Below the pieces are notes generated by a model that worked only from the letters and a program-made list of their open reading frames with translations, did not search any database and was not told the DNA's origin. From Pseudoxanthomonas sp. (lineage in GTDB: Bacteria; Pseudomonadota; Gammaproteobacteria; Xanthomonadales; Xanthomonadaceae), in the NCBI RefSeq assembly GCF_035999195.1, contig NZ_DASYGY010000009.1, positions 1,302,001-1,366,000 of the forward strand: 64,000 bases of DNA. Direction: 5' to 3'. The position numbers and the translations under genes are program-made. Shown here in pieces: positions 42,512 through 52,519 of this stretch (its first letter is position 1; each line of letters begins with the position of its first letter).

Positions 42512-43810
42512 ATGCTGGAAGTCTTGGGGCGGATCGGCTTCGGCCTGTTCGGTCTGGCGGTGCTGATCGGCATCGTCTGGCTGTTTTCCAACAACCGGAA
42601 GGCCATCGACTGGAAGCTGGTGGCCACCGGCATCGCCCTGCAGATCGCCTTCGCGGCGCTGGTGCTGCTGGTGCCGGGCGGACGCGAGGTGTTCGATGCC
42701 CTGGGCCACGGTTTCGTGAAGATCCTGAGCTTCGTCAACGCCGGCTCCAGCTTCATCTTCGGCAGCCTGATGAACACCGAGACCTACGGTTTCATCTTCG
42801 CGTTCCAGGTGCTGCCCACCATCATCTTCTTCGCCGCCCTGATGGGCGTGCTGTACCACCTGGGCGTGATGCAGTTCATCGTGCGGATCATGGCGCTGGC
42901 CATCACCAAGGTGATGAAGGTGTCCGGCGCCGAGACCACCAGCGTCTGCGCCAGCGTCTTCATCGGCCAGACCGAAGCGCCGCTGACGGTGCGCCCATAC
43001 ATCCCGAAGATGACCGAGTCCGAGCTGATCACCATGATGATCGGCGGCATGGCCCACATCGCCGGCGGCGTGCTGGCCGCTTATGTCGGCATGCTCGGCG
43101 GCGGCGATCCGGAACAGCAGGCCTTCTACGCCAAGCACCTGCTGGCGGCCAGCATCATGGCCGCGCCCGCCACGCTGGTGGTGGCCAAGCTGCTGATCCC
43201 GGAAACCGGCACGCCGCTCACGCGCGGCACGGTGAAGATGGACGTCGAGAAGACCTCCAGCAACATCATCGACGCGGCGGCCGCCGGCGCGGGAGACGGC
43301 CTGCGGCTGGCGCTGAACATCGGTGCGATGCTGCTGGCCTTCATCGCGCTGATCGCGCTGCTGAACTGGCCGCTGACCTGGTTCGGTGACGTCACCGGCC
43401 TGGCCGCCGCCATCGGCAAGCCGACCGACCTGGCCACGATCTTCGGTTACCTGCTGGCGCCGATCGCCTGGGTGATCGGCGTGCCGTGGCAGGACGCCAC
43501 CACGGTCGGTTCGCTGATCGGCCAGAAAGTGGTCATCAACGAATTCGTCGCCTACCTGCAACTGGCCGGCATCGTGAACGGGCAGACGCCCGGCGTGACG
43601 CTGACCGAGGAAGGACGACTGATCGCGACCTATGCGCTGTGCGGCTTCGCCAACTTCAGCTCGATCGCGATCCAGATCGGCGGCATCGGCGGGCTGGCGC
43701 CTGAGCGGCGTTCGGACCTGGCGCGGTTCGGCCTGCGTGCCGTGCTGGGCGGCACCATCGCCACGCTGATGACGGCCACCATCGCCGGCGTGCTGTCGCA
43801 CTTCGGCTGA
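42512..43810 (+). CDS. Concentrative nucleoside transporter (NupC/CNT family)
   Basis: A 432-residue inner-membrane protein with about 9 hydrophobic segments. CNT landmarks are FGSLMNTETYGFIFAFQVLPTIIFFAALMGVLYHLG and GQTEAPLTVRPYIPKMTESEL. It couples nucleoside uptake to H+ or Na+. Followed 97 bp later by a ribokinase-type gene, which suggests nucleoside salvage. Confidence 0.94.
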   Translation: MLEVLGRIGFGLFGLAVLIGIVWLFSNNRKAIDWKLVATGIALQIAFAALVLLVPGGREVFDALGHGFVKILSFVNAGSSFIFGSLMNTETYGFIFAFQVLPTIIFFAALMGVLYHLGVMQFIVRIMALAITKVMKVSGAETTSVCASVFIGQTEAPLTVRPYIPKMTESELITMMIGGMAHIAGGVLAAYVGMLGGGDPEQQAFYAKHLLAASIMAAPATLVVAKLLIPETGTPLTRGTVKMDVEKTSSNIIDAAAAGAGDGLRLALNIGAMLLAFIALIALLNWPLTWFGDVTGLAAAIGKPTDLATIFGYLLAPIAWVIGVPWQDATTVGSLIGQKVVINEFVAYLQLAGIVNGQTPGVTLTEEGRLIATYALCGFANFSSIAIQIGGIGGLAPERRSDLARFGLRAVLGGTIATLMTATIAGVLSHFG

Positions 43811-43907
43811 TCCGGGCGGCGCGGTCCACGGCCGCTCTACTCACCCTGTCTACGTTCCCCTCCCGTGACCGCGGCGTCGCCGCGGTGCGGATCTCAGGTA
43901 TCACCGC

Positions 43908-44894
43908 ATGAATACGCCTTCCCCCACTCCGCCCCGCGTCGTCGTCGTGGGCTCCTTCAATGTCGATCACGTCTGGCGTTGCGACGCCCTGCCGGCAGCC
44001 GGCGCCACCATCGCCGGCCGCTACGCGAGCGGTCCGGGCGGCAAGGGATTCAACCAGGCCATCGCCACAGTGCGCGCGGGCGCGGCGACCACCTTCGTAT
44101 GCGCCCTCGGCGACGATGCCGGTGGTCGCCTGGCGCGCGATCTGGCCGCGAGCGATGGGCTGGACCTGCGCGCGCAGGCCAGCGACGAACCCACGGGCAC
44201 GGCCGGCATCTACGTGGATGCGCACGGGCGCAACACCATCGTGATCGGCGCCGGCGCCAATGCCGCGCTGTCGACCGGCTTCATCGAGGCGCAGGCGGAG
44301 GTCCTGGCCGGCGCCGGCGTGGTGCTCGTGCAGCTGGAATCGCCGTCGGACGCGGTCCTGGCCGCGCTGCAGGCCGCACGCCAGCAGGGCACGACGACCG
44401 TGCTGAACCCTGCGCCGGCCAACGCCGCGACAACGACCGAACTGCTGGCGCAGGCCGACGTCATCACCCCGAACGAAACCGAGTTTTCCGCCCTGCTCGC
44501 GCGCCATCTGGGCGAACGCGTCGGCGCCGACGATGTCGCCACGCTCGATGGCGTCACCCTTCACCAGCATTGCCGCCAGTTGTTCCCGCACGGCACCGTC
44601 GTGGTGACGCTGGGCGCGACCGGCGTCTACGTGTCCCACCCGGAGGACGCCCTGCGCGGCGATCCGCGCCCGCATTACCGCGTGCCGGCCGAGGCGGCCA
44701 CCGTCGTCGACACGACCGGTGCCGGCGACGCCTTCAACGGCGCGCTGGCCGCGTCGTTGGCCGAGGCCGGACTGCCCGCGTTCGCCGACCACGTGCGCTT
44801 CGCCAACCGCTACGCCGCGCTGTCGACCGAACGGGCGGGGGCCGCACTGGCGATGCCGTCGCGCGCCGACCTGGCAGCGCGTTACCCCGCCTGA
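43908..44894 (+). CDS. PfkB-family sugar/nucleoside kinase (ribokinase-like)
   Basis: A 328-residue PfkB kinase. First signature GGKGFNQA (44-51), second signature DTTGAGDAFNG (268-278) with catalytic Asp274. N-terminus GSFNVDHVWRCDALPAAG fits ribokinase. It phosphorylates ribose or a nucleoside; next to NupC, either is plausible, so the symbol rbsK is not given. Confidence 0.88.
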   Translation: MNTPSPTPPRVVVVGSFNVDHVWRCDALPAAGATIAGRYASGPGGKGFNQAIATVRAGAATTFVCALGDDAGGRLARDLAASDGLDLRAQASDEPTGTAGIYVDAHGRNTIVIGAGANAALSTGFIEAQAEVLAGAGVVLVQLESPSDAVLAALQAARQQGTTTVLNPAPANAATTTELLAQADVITPNETEFSALLARHLGERVGADDVATLDGVTLHQHCRQLFPHGTVVVTLGATGVYVSHPEDALRGDPRPHYRVPAEAATVVDTTGAGDAFNGALAASLAEAGLPAFADHVRFANRYAALSTERAGAALAMPSRADLAARYPA

Positions 44895-44938
44895 CGCCCC
44901 AGGTTTCCCCCCCCGGACCGGCGGCGGATAATGCCGCC

Positions 44939-45937
44939 ATGCAGATTGGCCCCTACCGCATCGACCCGCCGGTGATGCTGGCCCCCATGGCCGGCGTCAC
45001 CGACAAGCCGTTCCGCCTGCTGTGCAAGCGGCTGGGCGCGGGCCTGGCGGTGTCGGAAATGACCATCAGCGATCCCCGCTTCTGGAACACCGCCAAGTCG
45101 CTGCACCGCATGGACCACGAGGGCGAACCCAGCCCGGTCAGCGTACAGATCGCCGGCACCGAGCCGGAACAGCTGGCGAACGCGGCGCGCTACAACGCCG
45201 ACCATGGCGCGCAGATCATCGACATCAACATGGGCTGCCCGGCCAAGAAGGTGTGCAACGCCTGGGCCGGCTCGGCGCTGATGCGCGACGAGGCGCTGGT
45301 GGGCCGCATCCTGGAAGCGGTGGTGAAAGCGGTGGACGTACCGGTCACACTGAAGATCCGCACCGGCTGGGACTGCGACCACCGCAACGGCCCGGTGATC
45401 GCCCGCATCGCGCAGGAAAGCGGCATCGCGTCGCTGGCCGTGCATGGCCGCACGCGCGACCAGCACTACACCGGCACCGCCGAGTACGACACGATCGCCG
45501 CGATCAAGGCCGCACTGCGCATTCCCGTCGTGGCCAACGGCGATATCGATTCGCCCGGGAAGGCCGCCCATGTGCTGGCGAAGACCGGTGCGGACGCGGT
45601 GATGGTCGGCCGCGCCGCGCAGGGCCGGCCGTGGATCTTCCGCGAGATCGCGCACTTCCTCGCCACCGGCGACTCCCTGCCGCCGCCCACCGTGGCCGAG
45701 GTGCGCGACATCCTGCTGGCCCACCTGCATGCGCTGCATGCGTTCTATGGCGAACTGCAGGGCGTGCGCATCGCGCGCAAGCACCTGGGCTGGTACGCCA
45801 AGGACCGGCCGGAGAACCTCGCCTTCCGCGCCGTGGTCAACCGTGCCGAAAGCGCGGACGAACAGGTGCGACTGACCCGCGACTATTTCGACGCCCTGAT
45901 CGCCGGCGTGACGCCGGTCCTGCCCGCCGCTGCCTGA
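44939..45937 (+). CDS. dusB: tRNA-dihydrouridine synthase B
   Basis: A 332-residue FMN enzyme that reduces uridine to dihydrouridine in tRNA. Catalytic Cys100 is in NMGCPAKKV, as in E. coli DusB; LKIRTGW, HGRTRDQHYTG and GRAAQGRPWIFREI are present. ATG 44939 aligns with DusB starts; the frame extends upstream as an artefact. In many proteobacteria dusB is followed by fis; here a methyltransferase follows 10 bp after the stop. Confidence 0.95.
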   Translation: MQIGPYRIDPPVMLAPMAGVTDKPFRLLCKRLGAGLAVSEMTISDPRFWNTAKSLHRMDHEGEPSPVSVQIAGTEPEQLANAARYNADHGAQIIDINMGCPAKKVCNAWAGSALMRDEALVGRILEAVVKAVDVPVTLKIRTGWDCDHRNGPVIARIAQESGIASLAVHGRTRDQHYTGTAEYDTIAAIKAALRIPVVANGDIDSPGKAAHVLAKTGADAVMVGRAAQGRPWIFREIAHFLATGDSLPPPTVAEVRDILLAHLHALHAFYGELQGVRIARKHLGWYAKDRPENLAFRAVVNRAESADEQVRLTRDYFDALIAGVTPVLPAAA

Positions 45938-45947
45938 GCGAAGCGCC

Positions 45948-46775
45948 ATGTCCGAAACGAACGAAAGCCCGGCCTACCTCCACGGTTTCTCCCCGGTGGA
46001 ACAGGCCCGCCTGATGAAGCAGGCCCGCCTGCTGGAAAGCACGATCTTCAGCCACATCGACTACACCGGCGCGCGCCGGCTGCTGGAAGTGGGCAGCGGT
46101 GTCGGTGCCCAGACCGAGATCCTGCTGCGGCGCTTCCCGGAGGTGCATGTCAGCTGCGTCGACCTCAGCGAGGTGCAGCTGCAGGCGGCCAGGCAGAACC
46201 TCTCCACCATGCCATGGTGCCGCGACCGCTACAGCCTGCAGCAGGCCGACGCCAGCCGGCTGCCGTTCGCCGCGCGCGACTTCGATGCGGCCTTCCTGTG
46301 CTGGATCCTGGAACACGTCCCCAGCCCCGCGCGCGTGCTCAGCGAAGTGCGCCGCGTGCTGGCGCCCGGGTCGCCGATCTGCATCACCGAGGTGATGAAC
46401 TCGTCGTTCCTGCTGCACCCGTACTCGCCGAACACCTGGCGCTACTGGATGGCGTTCAACGACTTCCAGCACGACAGTGGCGGCGACCCGTTCATCGGCG
46501 CGAAACTCGGCAACCTGCTGCTGGCCGGCGGCTATCGGGACGTGGTGACGGAGATCAAGACCGTGCACTTCGACAACCGCGAGCCGGCGCGGCGCAAGGA
46601 CATGATCGCGTTCTGGGAAGAACTGCTGCTGTCGGCGGCGGATTCGATGGTCGAGGCCGGCCGCGTCACCCAGGACGTGGTCGACGGCATGCGCCGCGAG
46701 ATGCACGACGTGCAGAACGATCCGGATGCCGTGTTCTTCTATGCCTTCGTGCAGGCGCGGGCGACGGTCTACTGA
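45948..46775 (+). CDS. Class I SAM-dependent methyltransferase
   Basis: A 275-residue methyltransferase. Motif I is LLEVGSGVGAQTEILL (about 45-60), then CVDLSEVQL (acidic ribose contact), ADASRLPFAARDFDAAFLCWILEHV (motif II region) and LAPGSPICITEV. Substrate unknown. Transcribed with dusB. Confidence 0.9.
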   Translation: MSETNESPAYLHGFSPVEQARLMKQARLLESTIFSHIDYTGARRLLEVGSGVGAQTEILLRRFPEVHVSCVDLSEVQLQAARQNLSTMPWCRDRYSLQQADASRLPFAARDFDAAFLCWILEHVPSPARVLSEVRRVLAPGSPICITEVMNSSFLLHPYSPNTWRYWMAFNDFQHDSGGDPFIGAKLGNLLLAGGYRDVVTEIKTVHFDNREPARRKDMIAFWEELLLSAADSMVEAGRVTQDVVDGMRREMHDVQNDPDAVFFYAFVQARATVY

Positions 46776-46928
46776 CGAAGGTATATGCCGCGTAAACATG
46801 ACCGCAGTCACGGTGCTTTCCGGCACTGGGGCCCGCGTGCGCGCAGCGTGAGGATGACCACGCCGGCTCCCCGCCGGCCTGCGATCCCCCGCAGCAGCAC
46901 GCGGTAATCACCTCCCGAGGAGGATGTC

Positions 46929-47273
46929 ATGAATACAAGAACCGCACTCGTCGTCGCCCTGTTGGCCGCACCGTTCTCCGCACAGGCCGGCGACACCATC
47001 CAGCAGCTTTCGGAACATACCGGCCTCAGCGAACGCAGGGTGCAGATGATCCTGGGCAACCGCACCTCGTTTGCCGAGTATCCGTACACCTACCAGCGTT
47101 CCCTGGAGCAGTTCCGCCAGGCGCTGGGTGAGGAAAACTACCGGCGCCTGATGGAGGGCCAGTCGGTGGTATTGCAGAACACGCCGGACAGGGACGAGGC
47201 CACCCGCATGGCCCGCGAGGACGTCAACGCGGGCACGAAGGAAGTCCAGAAGGAAGCGGTCACCGGCTCCTGA
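46929..47273 (+). CDS. Small exported hypothetical protein
   Basis: A 114-residue protein with a signal peptide (MNTRTALVVALLAAPFSAQA before GD). A GAGGAGGATGTC ribosome-binding site precedes the ATG. The mature part is charged and helical (LSERRVQMILGNRTSFAEYPYTYQRSLEQFRQALGEENYRRLM). Not recognised. Its 150-bp upstream spacer has no other gene. Confidence 0.7.
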   Translation: MNTRTALVVALLAAPFSAQAGDTIQQLSEHTGLSERRVQMILGNRTSFAEYPYTYQRSLEQFRQALGEENYRRLMEGQSVVLQNTPDRDEATRMAREDVNAGTKEVQKEAVTGS

Positions 47274-47429
47274 GTCCGACGGGCGTGCGAATCGCGCCCA
47301 CCGACTGACGCTGCACACGATGCCCGGGCCCCGCTGCCGCGACCCGGGCAGCCCGTCACGGCGAACGCTTCCGGCAATGCTCCATTCGGTAGACATCGAT
47401 GCGGTGCGCGCGACCGCGATCCGCAGCGA

Positions 47430-48482
47430 CTAACCGAGCGACGCGCGCACCGGCTCGTGCGAAGGTTCCCGGATGCGCTTCCACATGGCGGCCATGAGGT
47501 CCCGAACGCCCGCCATGCCGGAGACAGGCACCGTCCAAGGTTGCTGCACGGGCGCGATCGCCTGCCAGCCATCGCCATGCCGGGCCGCGACTTCGAAGCG
47601 GAAGTTGTAGTCCGGCTCCAGCCCCATGCGCAGGTCCGACAGCACCAGCCGGTCCTGCTGCACCTGTGCGCGCATGAACCCGCGGTTGAACCACGCCAGC
47701 CGGCGGACCGCCGGCACGTCGGCCGCTTCGCGAAGCGCCTGCACGTTGGACGGATAGCCGCGGAAATGCAGCGGGCCTTCGTCGACCAGCACCGAGCGTT
47801 CGGCTTCCACATACCCTGACGGTGTCATCGCCACGACCCGCCACAGCAAGGTGTTGAAGGGCATCGGCACCGAGAAGTACGGCGCATCGCCCAGCCCCAT
47901 CGACGCGAGCGTGCGTTCCGCTTCGCGATCCACCATCGACTTGGCGACCAGCGACCAGCCGAGATAGGCGCTGCTCAGCACCAGCCCGACCGCCAGTGCG
48001 CGTTGCGCGGCGACGCGCTCACGCAGGCACCAGGCGACGACGCACGCCACCAGCAGCCAGACGGTGTACAGCGGATCGATGATGAAGACGCTGGACCACA
48101 TTGCGGGTGGCGGCATCAACGGCCACCACAGCTGGGTACCGTAGACGGTGAACGCATCCAGCAGCGGATGCGTGACCAGCGCCAGCTGGATCGCCCAGAA
48201 CCAGCGGGTCGGTGACGCCGCGATGCGGCCATTGCCGAAGCGTTTGAACAGCCACCAGATCAGCCCGCCCACCAGCGGCAGCACGAAGAGCGAATGGCTG
48301 AAGCTGCGGTGCACGGTCATCAGCGTGACCGGGTTGTCCGAGAACAACGCGATCGGCAGGCTGTCGAGATCCGGCAACGTGCCGAGCGCTGCGCCCGCCA
48401 GCAAGGCGGCACGGCGATGGGCGGCAGGGGCGATGAGGGCGGCGACGGCGCCGCCGAGGACGATCTGGCTGAAGGAATCCAT
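47430..48482 (-). CDS. Membrane-bound metal-dependent hydrolase (YdjM/DUF457)
   Basis: A 350-residue inner-membrane protein. The N-terminal half has several hydrophobic segments and the motif LPDLDSLP, HRSFSHSLFVLP and THPLLDAFT, the His/Asp pattern of the YdjM/DUF457 membrane hydrolases. The C-terminal half (about 190-350) is a soluble domain not in the short members. Function of the family is poorly known. Confidence 0.85.
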   Translation of the reverse strand: MDSFSQIVLGGAVAALIAPAAHRRAALLAGAALGTLPDLDSLPIALFSDNPVTLMTVHRSFSHSLFVLPLVGGLIWWLFKRFGNGRIAASPTRWFWAIQLALVTHPLLDAFTVYGTQLWWPLMPPPAMWSSVFIIDPLYTVWLLVACVVAWCLRERVAAQRALAVGLVLSSAYLGWSLVAKSMVDREAERTLASMGLGDAPYFSVPMPFNTLLWRVVAMTPSGYVEAERSVLVDEGPLHFRGYPSNVQALREAADVPAVRRLAWFNRGFMRAQVQQDRLVLSDLRMGLEPDYNFRFEVAARHGDGWQAIAPVQQPWTVPVSGMAGVRDLMAAMWKRIREPSHEPVRASLG

Positions 48483-48514
48483 GCGCCGATCCTAGCAGCC
48501 GTCGGAGGCTCTGC

Positions 48515-49333
48515 TCACGCAGCGCGTTGCGCATCCTGCGGCACCCGCCGCAGCCGGGCCGCCACTTCGCCCAGCACCTTGCCGGTATGCGACAGCAGGC
48601 ACAGGGTGCCGTCTGCTTCTTCGCTGAGCGCGGTCAGGCTCTCGACCCAGTCGCCATCGTTGGCGTACAGCAAGCCATCGCGTTGCAGCAGAGCAGCACG
48701 ATGGATATGGCCGCAGACGATGCCGTCCAGGCCGCGACGACGGGCATCGTCCAGGCCTGCCTGCACGAACCGGCCGATGTAGCGCTCGGCGGCGTCGCTC
48801 TGGCGTTTGAGGTATTCGGCCAGCGACCAGTAGCGCAGGCCGAGGCGGCGGCGCAAGCGGCTGGTCAGGCGGTTGCCGGTGAGGATGCGGTAGTACAGCC
48901 AGTCGCCGAACTTTTCCTGCAGCCCGCCGAAGTGGGTGATGCCGTCGTAGTCGTCGCCGTGCGTGACCAGCAGGCGGCGGCCGTCCAGCGTGGTGTGGAT
49001 GGCGCGGCGGCGTACCTGCATCGCCGGCAGCATCAGGCCGCAGAAGCGGCGGACCGGACGGTCATGGTTGCCGGGCACATAGATCAGCTCGGTGCCGTTG
49101 CGCGCTAGAGCGTGCAGCGCTTCCACCACACGGTTGTGGGCGGCGTCCCAGGAAGCACGACGCTGCGCCATCCACCACAGGTCCACGATGTCGCCGACCA
49201 GGTAGAGCCGCCTGCACCGCAGGCCGGCCAGGAAATCGGCGAACTCGGCCGCATGGCAATGCTTGGACCCCAGATGGACGTCGGAGACGAAGACCGCGCG
49301 CCGCATCGACGACTGCGCGGTCCGCGGGCTCAT
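48515..49333 (-). CDS. Metallophosphoesterase, UDP-2,3-diacylglucosamine diphosphatase-like
   Basis: A 272-residue calcineurin-type phosphoesterase with all five metal motifs: DVHLGS, GDIVDLW, GNHDRPV, THGDDYD and CGHIHRA. The layout is like LpxH (lipid A synthesis), but length and ends differ enough that the substrate is open. The ATG at 49333 overlaps the stop of the upstream acyltransferase (4 bp), so they are co-translated, pointing to a lipid role. Confidence 0.82.
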   Translation of the reverse strand: MSPRTAQSSMRRAVFVSDVHLGSKHCHAAEFADFLAGLRCRRLYLVGDIVDLWWMAQRRASWDAAHNRVVEALHALARNGTELIYVPGNHDRPVRRFCGLMLPAMQVRRRAIHTTLDGRRLLVTHGDDYDGITHFGGLQEKFGDWLYYRILTGNRLTSRLRRRLGLRYWSLAEYLKRQSDAAERYIGRFVQAGLDDARRRGLDGIVCGHIHRAALLQRDGLLYANDGDWVESLTALSEEADGTLCLLSHTGKVLGEVAARLRRVPQDAQRAA

Positions 49334-51057
49334 GCCGCCGCCTCCACCGGGCGCCACGCATCGCCGAGGTAACGCTCCCGCTTGCGTGGCCTGATGCGGT
49401 GCAGGTCCACCTCGATCAGGCCATCGATGGAGTCGCTGAAGTCCGGATCGACGCCGAACGCGAGGAAGCGCGCGCCGCCGGGTTCGCACAGGTCGGTGTA
49501 CTGCTTGTAGAGCATCGGCACGGTCGCGCCCAGCGTGTCGAGGTTCGTCTTGAGTACGCGGAAGGCGGTATCGGCATCCAGCGCATCGAAGCACGGCGGC
49601 GTCGCCGTGTAGCGGAACGGATGGCGCGACCGCGCCTCGCCGCTCGGGTCGCCGTAGTAGTGCGCGTAGTAGGCGACGATCTGCTCGCGCGCATCCAGCG
49701 GCAGCGCGGCACTCATCGACACCGCGCCGAACAGGTAGCGCACGCGCGGATGCCGGCGCAGGTAGGCGCCGATGCCCTGCCACAGATAGTCGATGCTGCG
49801 GCCGCCCCAATACTCCGGCACCACGAAGCTGCGCCCCAGTTCCATGCCGGCGGCCAGCCGCGGCAGCGCGTCGTCGGCGTAGTCGAACAGCGACGCGGTG
49901 TAGAGCCCCTTCAGCCCCTGCGCGGCCAGCACCGGTGCGCCACGGGCGATGCGGTAGGCGCCGGCGATCTTCCGCTGCGCCGCGTCCCACAGCACGATGT
50001 GCTCGTACCAGGTGTCGAAGGCATCCACGTCCATGCGCTTGCCGGTGCCCTCGCCCACCGCGCGGAACGTCAGCTCGCGCAGCCGACCGATCTCGCGCAG
50101 CAGCGGCGAGCCGCCCGCCAGCCGGCCCACGCAGATGCGCTTGCCGTCGGTGGTCTCGCCCAGCACGTCGAGCGTGCCGATGCAGGCGGCCAGTACGTCC
50201 GGCGCCAGCGCATCCACCAACGGTTCCGCCGTTTCGCCGGCCGCCGGCGAGGCTGACTTCGCCGGTCGTCCGAGGGCGTACAGCGCCGAGCGCACCCGCG
50301 CGATCGCCGTCGACGGCGCTTCTTGCGCATCCACGCGCATCACCTGGCCGACATGCAGGTGCAGGCGCCGCTGGCTGCGGCGGAACATCTCGCGCGCCAG
50401 CAGCGCCGTACCGGCCGGCTTGAACAGCGCGGAGGCCCCGTAGAACAGGGGCGAATTGCGCGCCTGTACCCGGATCGGCAACACCGGCGCGCCGGTCGCC
50501 CGCGCGAAGCGCAGGAAGCCCCGGCGCCAGCGCGTATCGCGCACGCCACGCGGACCCAGCCGCGACACCTCGCCGGCCGGGAACACGATCACGCACTGCT
50601 CGGCTTCCAGCGCCCGTTCGATGGCGCGCACGCCGTCCGCGCCCGGCGCACCGCCCAGGATGCGCACCGGCAGCAGCAGTTCCGCCAGCGGCGCGATGTC
50701 CATCAGGACGTCGTTCGCCACGATCCGCACGTCGCGGCGCACGCGGCCGACCAGCTGCAGCAACGCCAGGGCGTCCAGCGCGCCGGACGGATGGTTGGCG
50801 ACGATCAGCAAGCGACCCTGGGCGGGAATGCGGCGCTCGCCCTCGGGCTCGACCGTCGGGCGCAGGTTGAGGTGATCGATCGCCGCGTCGACGAACGCCA
50901 GCCCTTTCAGGTGACCGTGGTCGGCGAGGAAGGCATAGGCCTGGTCGAGCTTCGACCAGCGCCCCAGCGTGCGCAGCAGCGGCTGGGTCAGCCGGGCACG
51001 ACGGCCGCGGAACCAGTGGGGATAACGTTCGGCGATCTGGCGTTCCAGCGGATGCAT
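49330..51057 (-). CDS. Fused lysophospholipid acyltransferase - GNAT acyltransferase (OlsF-like)
   Basis: A 575-residue protein with two acyltransferase domains. N-terminal PlsC/OlsA-like domain: NHPSGALD (catalytic His-Asp motif) near residue 90 and FPAGEVSR near 160. C-terminal GNAT-like N-acyltransferase domain of the OlsB/hemolysin type (WYEHIVLWD, IAGAYRI, ELGRSFV). This order is the plan of OlsF, a bifunctional ornithine-lipid synthase (N-acylation by the C-terminal domain, then O-acylation). ATG 51057 (MHPLERQIAERYP) is the natural start. Ornithine lipid product is inferred from domain plan only. Confidence 0.8.
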   Translation of the reverse strand: MHPLERQIAERYPHWFRGRRARLTQPLLRTLGRWSKLDQAYAFLADHGHLKGLAFVDAAIDHLNLRPTVEPEGERRIPAQGRLLIVANHPSGALDALALLQLVGRVRRDVRIVANDVLMDIAPLAELLLPVRILGGAPGADGVRAIERALEAEQCVIVFPAGEVSRLGPRGVRDTRWRRGFLRFARATGAPVLPIRVQARNSPLFYGASALFKPAGTALLAREMFRRSQRRLHLHVGQVMRVDAQEAPSTAIARVRSALYALGRPAKSASPAAGETAEPLVDALAPDVLAACIGTLDVLGETTDGKRICVGRLAGGSPLLREIGRLRELTFRAVGEGTGKRMDVDAFDTWYEHIVLWDAAQRKIAGAYRIARGAPVLAAQGLKGLYTASLFDYADDALPRLAAGMELGRSFVVPEYWGGRSIDYLWQGIGAYLRRHPRVRYLFGAVSMSAALPLDAREQIVAYYAHYYGDPSGEARSRHPFRYTATPPCFDALDADTAFRVLKTNLDTLGATVPMLYKQYTDLCEPGGARFLAFGVDPDFSDSIDGLIEVDLHRIRPRKRERYLGDAWRPVEAAA

Positions 51058-51261
51058 GGCAGGGGCCGGCGGCGGGGTTTCGCCGCGCAGCCTGCGCGCG
51101 GCCGGCGACAGCGCCGTTGCGGTTTTCTGGCAATCCGGTGACAGCGGGTCGTGATCCGGGCTTAACCCGCCGCGCGCCTGAACGACGCAGAATGCACACA
51201 CCCCCTGCGGCGTGTATCATGCGCGCCCATCTTTTCATCCGAATCAAAGGATATAAGCCCG

Positions 51262-52473
51262 ATGTCCAGCTACCTGTTCACCTCCGAATCGGTCTCCGAA
51301 GGCCATCCGGACAAGATCGCCGACCAGATTTCCGATGCCGTGCTGGACGCGATCCTGGCCCAGGACAAGCGCGCGCGCGTGGCCTGCGAGACGCTGGTGA
51401 AGACGGGCGCCGCCATCGTGGCCGGCGAAGTCACCACCACCGCGTGGGTCGACATCGAGGCGCTGGCGCGCAAGGTCATCAACGACATCGGCTACGACAA
51501 TTCGGACGTCGGCTTCGACGGCCACACCTGCGCCATCATCAACATGCTCGGCAAGCAGTCGCCGGACATCAACCAGGGCGTGGACCGCAAGAAGCCGGAA
51601 GAACAGGGTGCGGGCGACCAGGGCCTGATGTTCGGCTACGCCTGCAACGAGGCGCCGGAATTCATGCCCGCCCCGCTGTACTACAGCCACCGCCTGGTGG
51701 AACAGCAGGCCAAGGTGCGCAAGAAGGGCAAGCTGAAGTGGCTGCGCCCGGACGCCAAGTCGCAGGTCACCCTGCGCTACGACGGCAACAGCATCCTCGG
51801 CCTCGACGCGGTGGTGCTGTCGACCCAGCACGATCCGGACATCAAGCAGAAGGACCTGATCGAAGCCGTGCGCGCCGAGATCCTGGTACCGGTGCTGCCG
51901 AAGAAGTGGCTGGACGCGCTGCCGAAGAACAAGGTGCACATCAACCCGACGGGCAAGTTCGTGATCGGCGGCCCGGTGGGCGACTGCGGCCTGACCGGCC
52001 GCAAGATCATCGTCGACAGCTACGGCGGCATGGCCCGTCACGGCGGCGGCGCGTTCTCGGGCAAGGATCCGTCGAAGGTCGACCGTTCGGCCGCCTACGC
52101 CGCGCGCTACGTGGCCAAGAACATCGTGGCCGCCGGCCTGGCCGACAAGTGCGAAGTGCAGGTCTCCTACGCCATCGGCGTGGCCGAGCCGACCTCGATC
52201 TCGGTCACCACCTTCGGCACCGGCAAGGTCGGCGACGACCTGATCGAAAAGCTGATCCGCAAGCACTTCGACCTGCGCCCGTACGGCATCACGAAGATGC
52301 TGGACCTGGAGCACCCGATCTACCAGCCGACCGCCAGCTACGGCCACTTCGGCCGCAAGCCGAAGGAGATCAGCTACACCGACGGCGCCGGCAAGAAGCA
52401 CACCGCGACCGCCTTCTCCTGGGAGAAGACCGACCGCGCCGAAGCGCTGAGGAAGGACGCGAAGATCAAGTGA
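51262..52473 (+). CDS. metK: S-adenosylmethionine synthetase
   Basis: A 403-residue enzyme making SAM from methionine and ATP. Motifs: GHPDKIADQISDAVLDAIL (14-32), GAGDQGLMFGYA (116-127) and GGGAFSGKDPSKVDRSAAY (about 262-280). An AAAGGATATAAGCCC region gives the ribosome-binding site; TATCAT about 45 bp upstream could be the -10. No SAM riboswitch seen in the short leader. Confidence 0.98.
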   Translation: MSSYLFTSESVSEGHPDKIADQISDAVLDAILAQDKRARVACETLVKTGAAIVAGEVTTTAWVDIEALARKVINDIGYDNSDVGFDGHTCAIINMLGKQSPDINQGVDRKKPEEQGAGDQGLMFGYACNEAPEFMPAPLYYSHRLVEQQAKVRKKGKLKWLRPDAKSQVTLRYDGNSILGLDAVVLSTQHDPDIKQKDLIEAVRAEILVPVLPKKWLDALPKNKVHINPTGKFVIGGPVGDCGLTGRKIIVDSYGGMARHGGGAFSGKDPSKVDRSAAYAARYVAKNIVAAGLADKCEVQVSYAIGVAEPTSISVTTFGTGKVGDDLIEKLIRKHFDLRPYGITKMLDLEHPIYQPTASYGHFGRKPKEISYTDGAGKKHTATAFSWEKTDRAEALRKDAKIK

Positions 52474-52482
52474 CGGTTTGGC

Positions 52483-52507
52483 GCGCCTGCGCAAGCGCAG
52501 GCGCCTT
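52483..52507 (+). terminator. Hairpin after metK
   Basis: GCGCCTGCGC / GCGCAGGCGC stem around AA, followed by CTTTG. Short T run; a second better terminator lies at 52580. Confidence 0.55.
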
Positions 52508-52519
52508 TGCCAAACCGTC

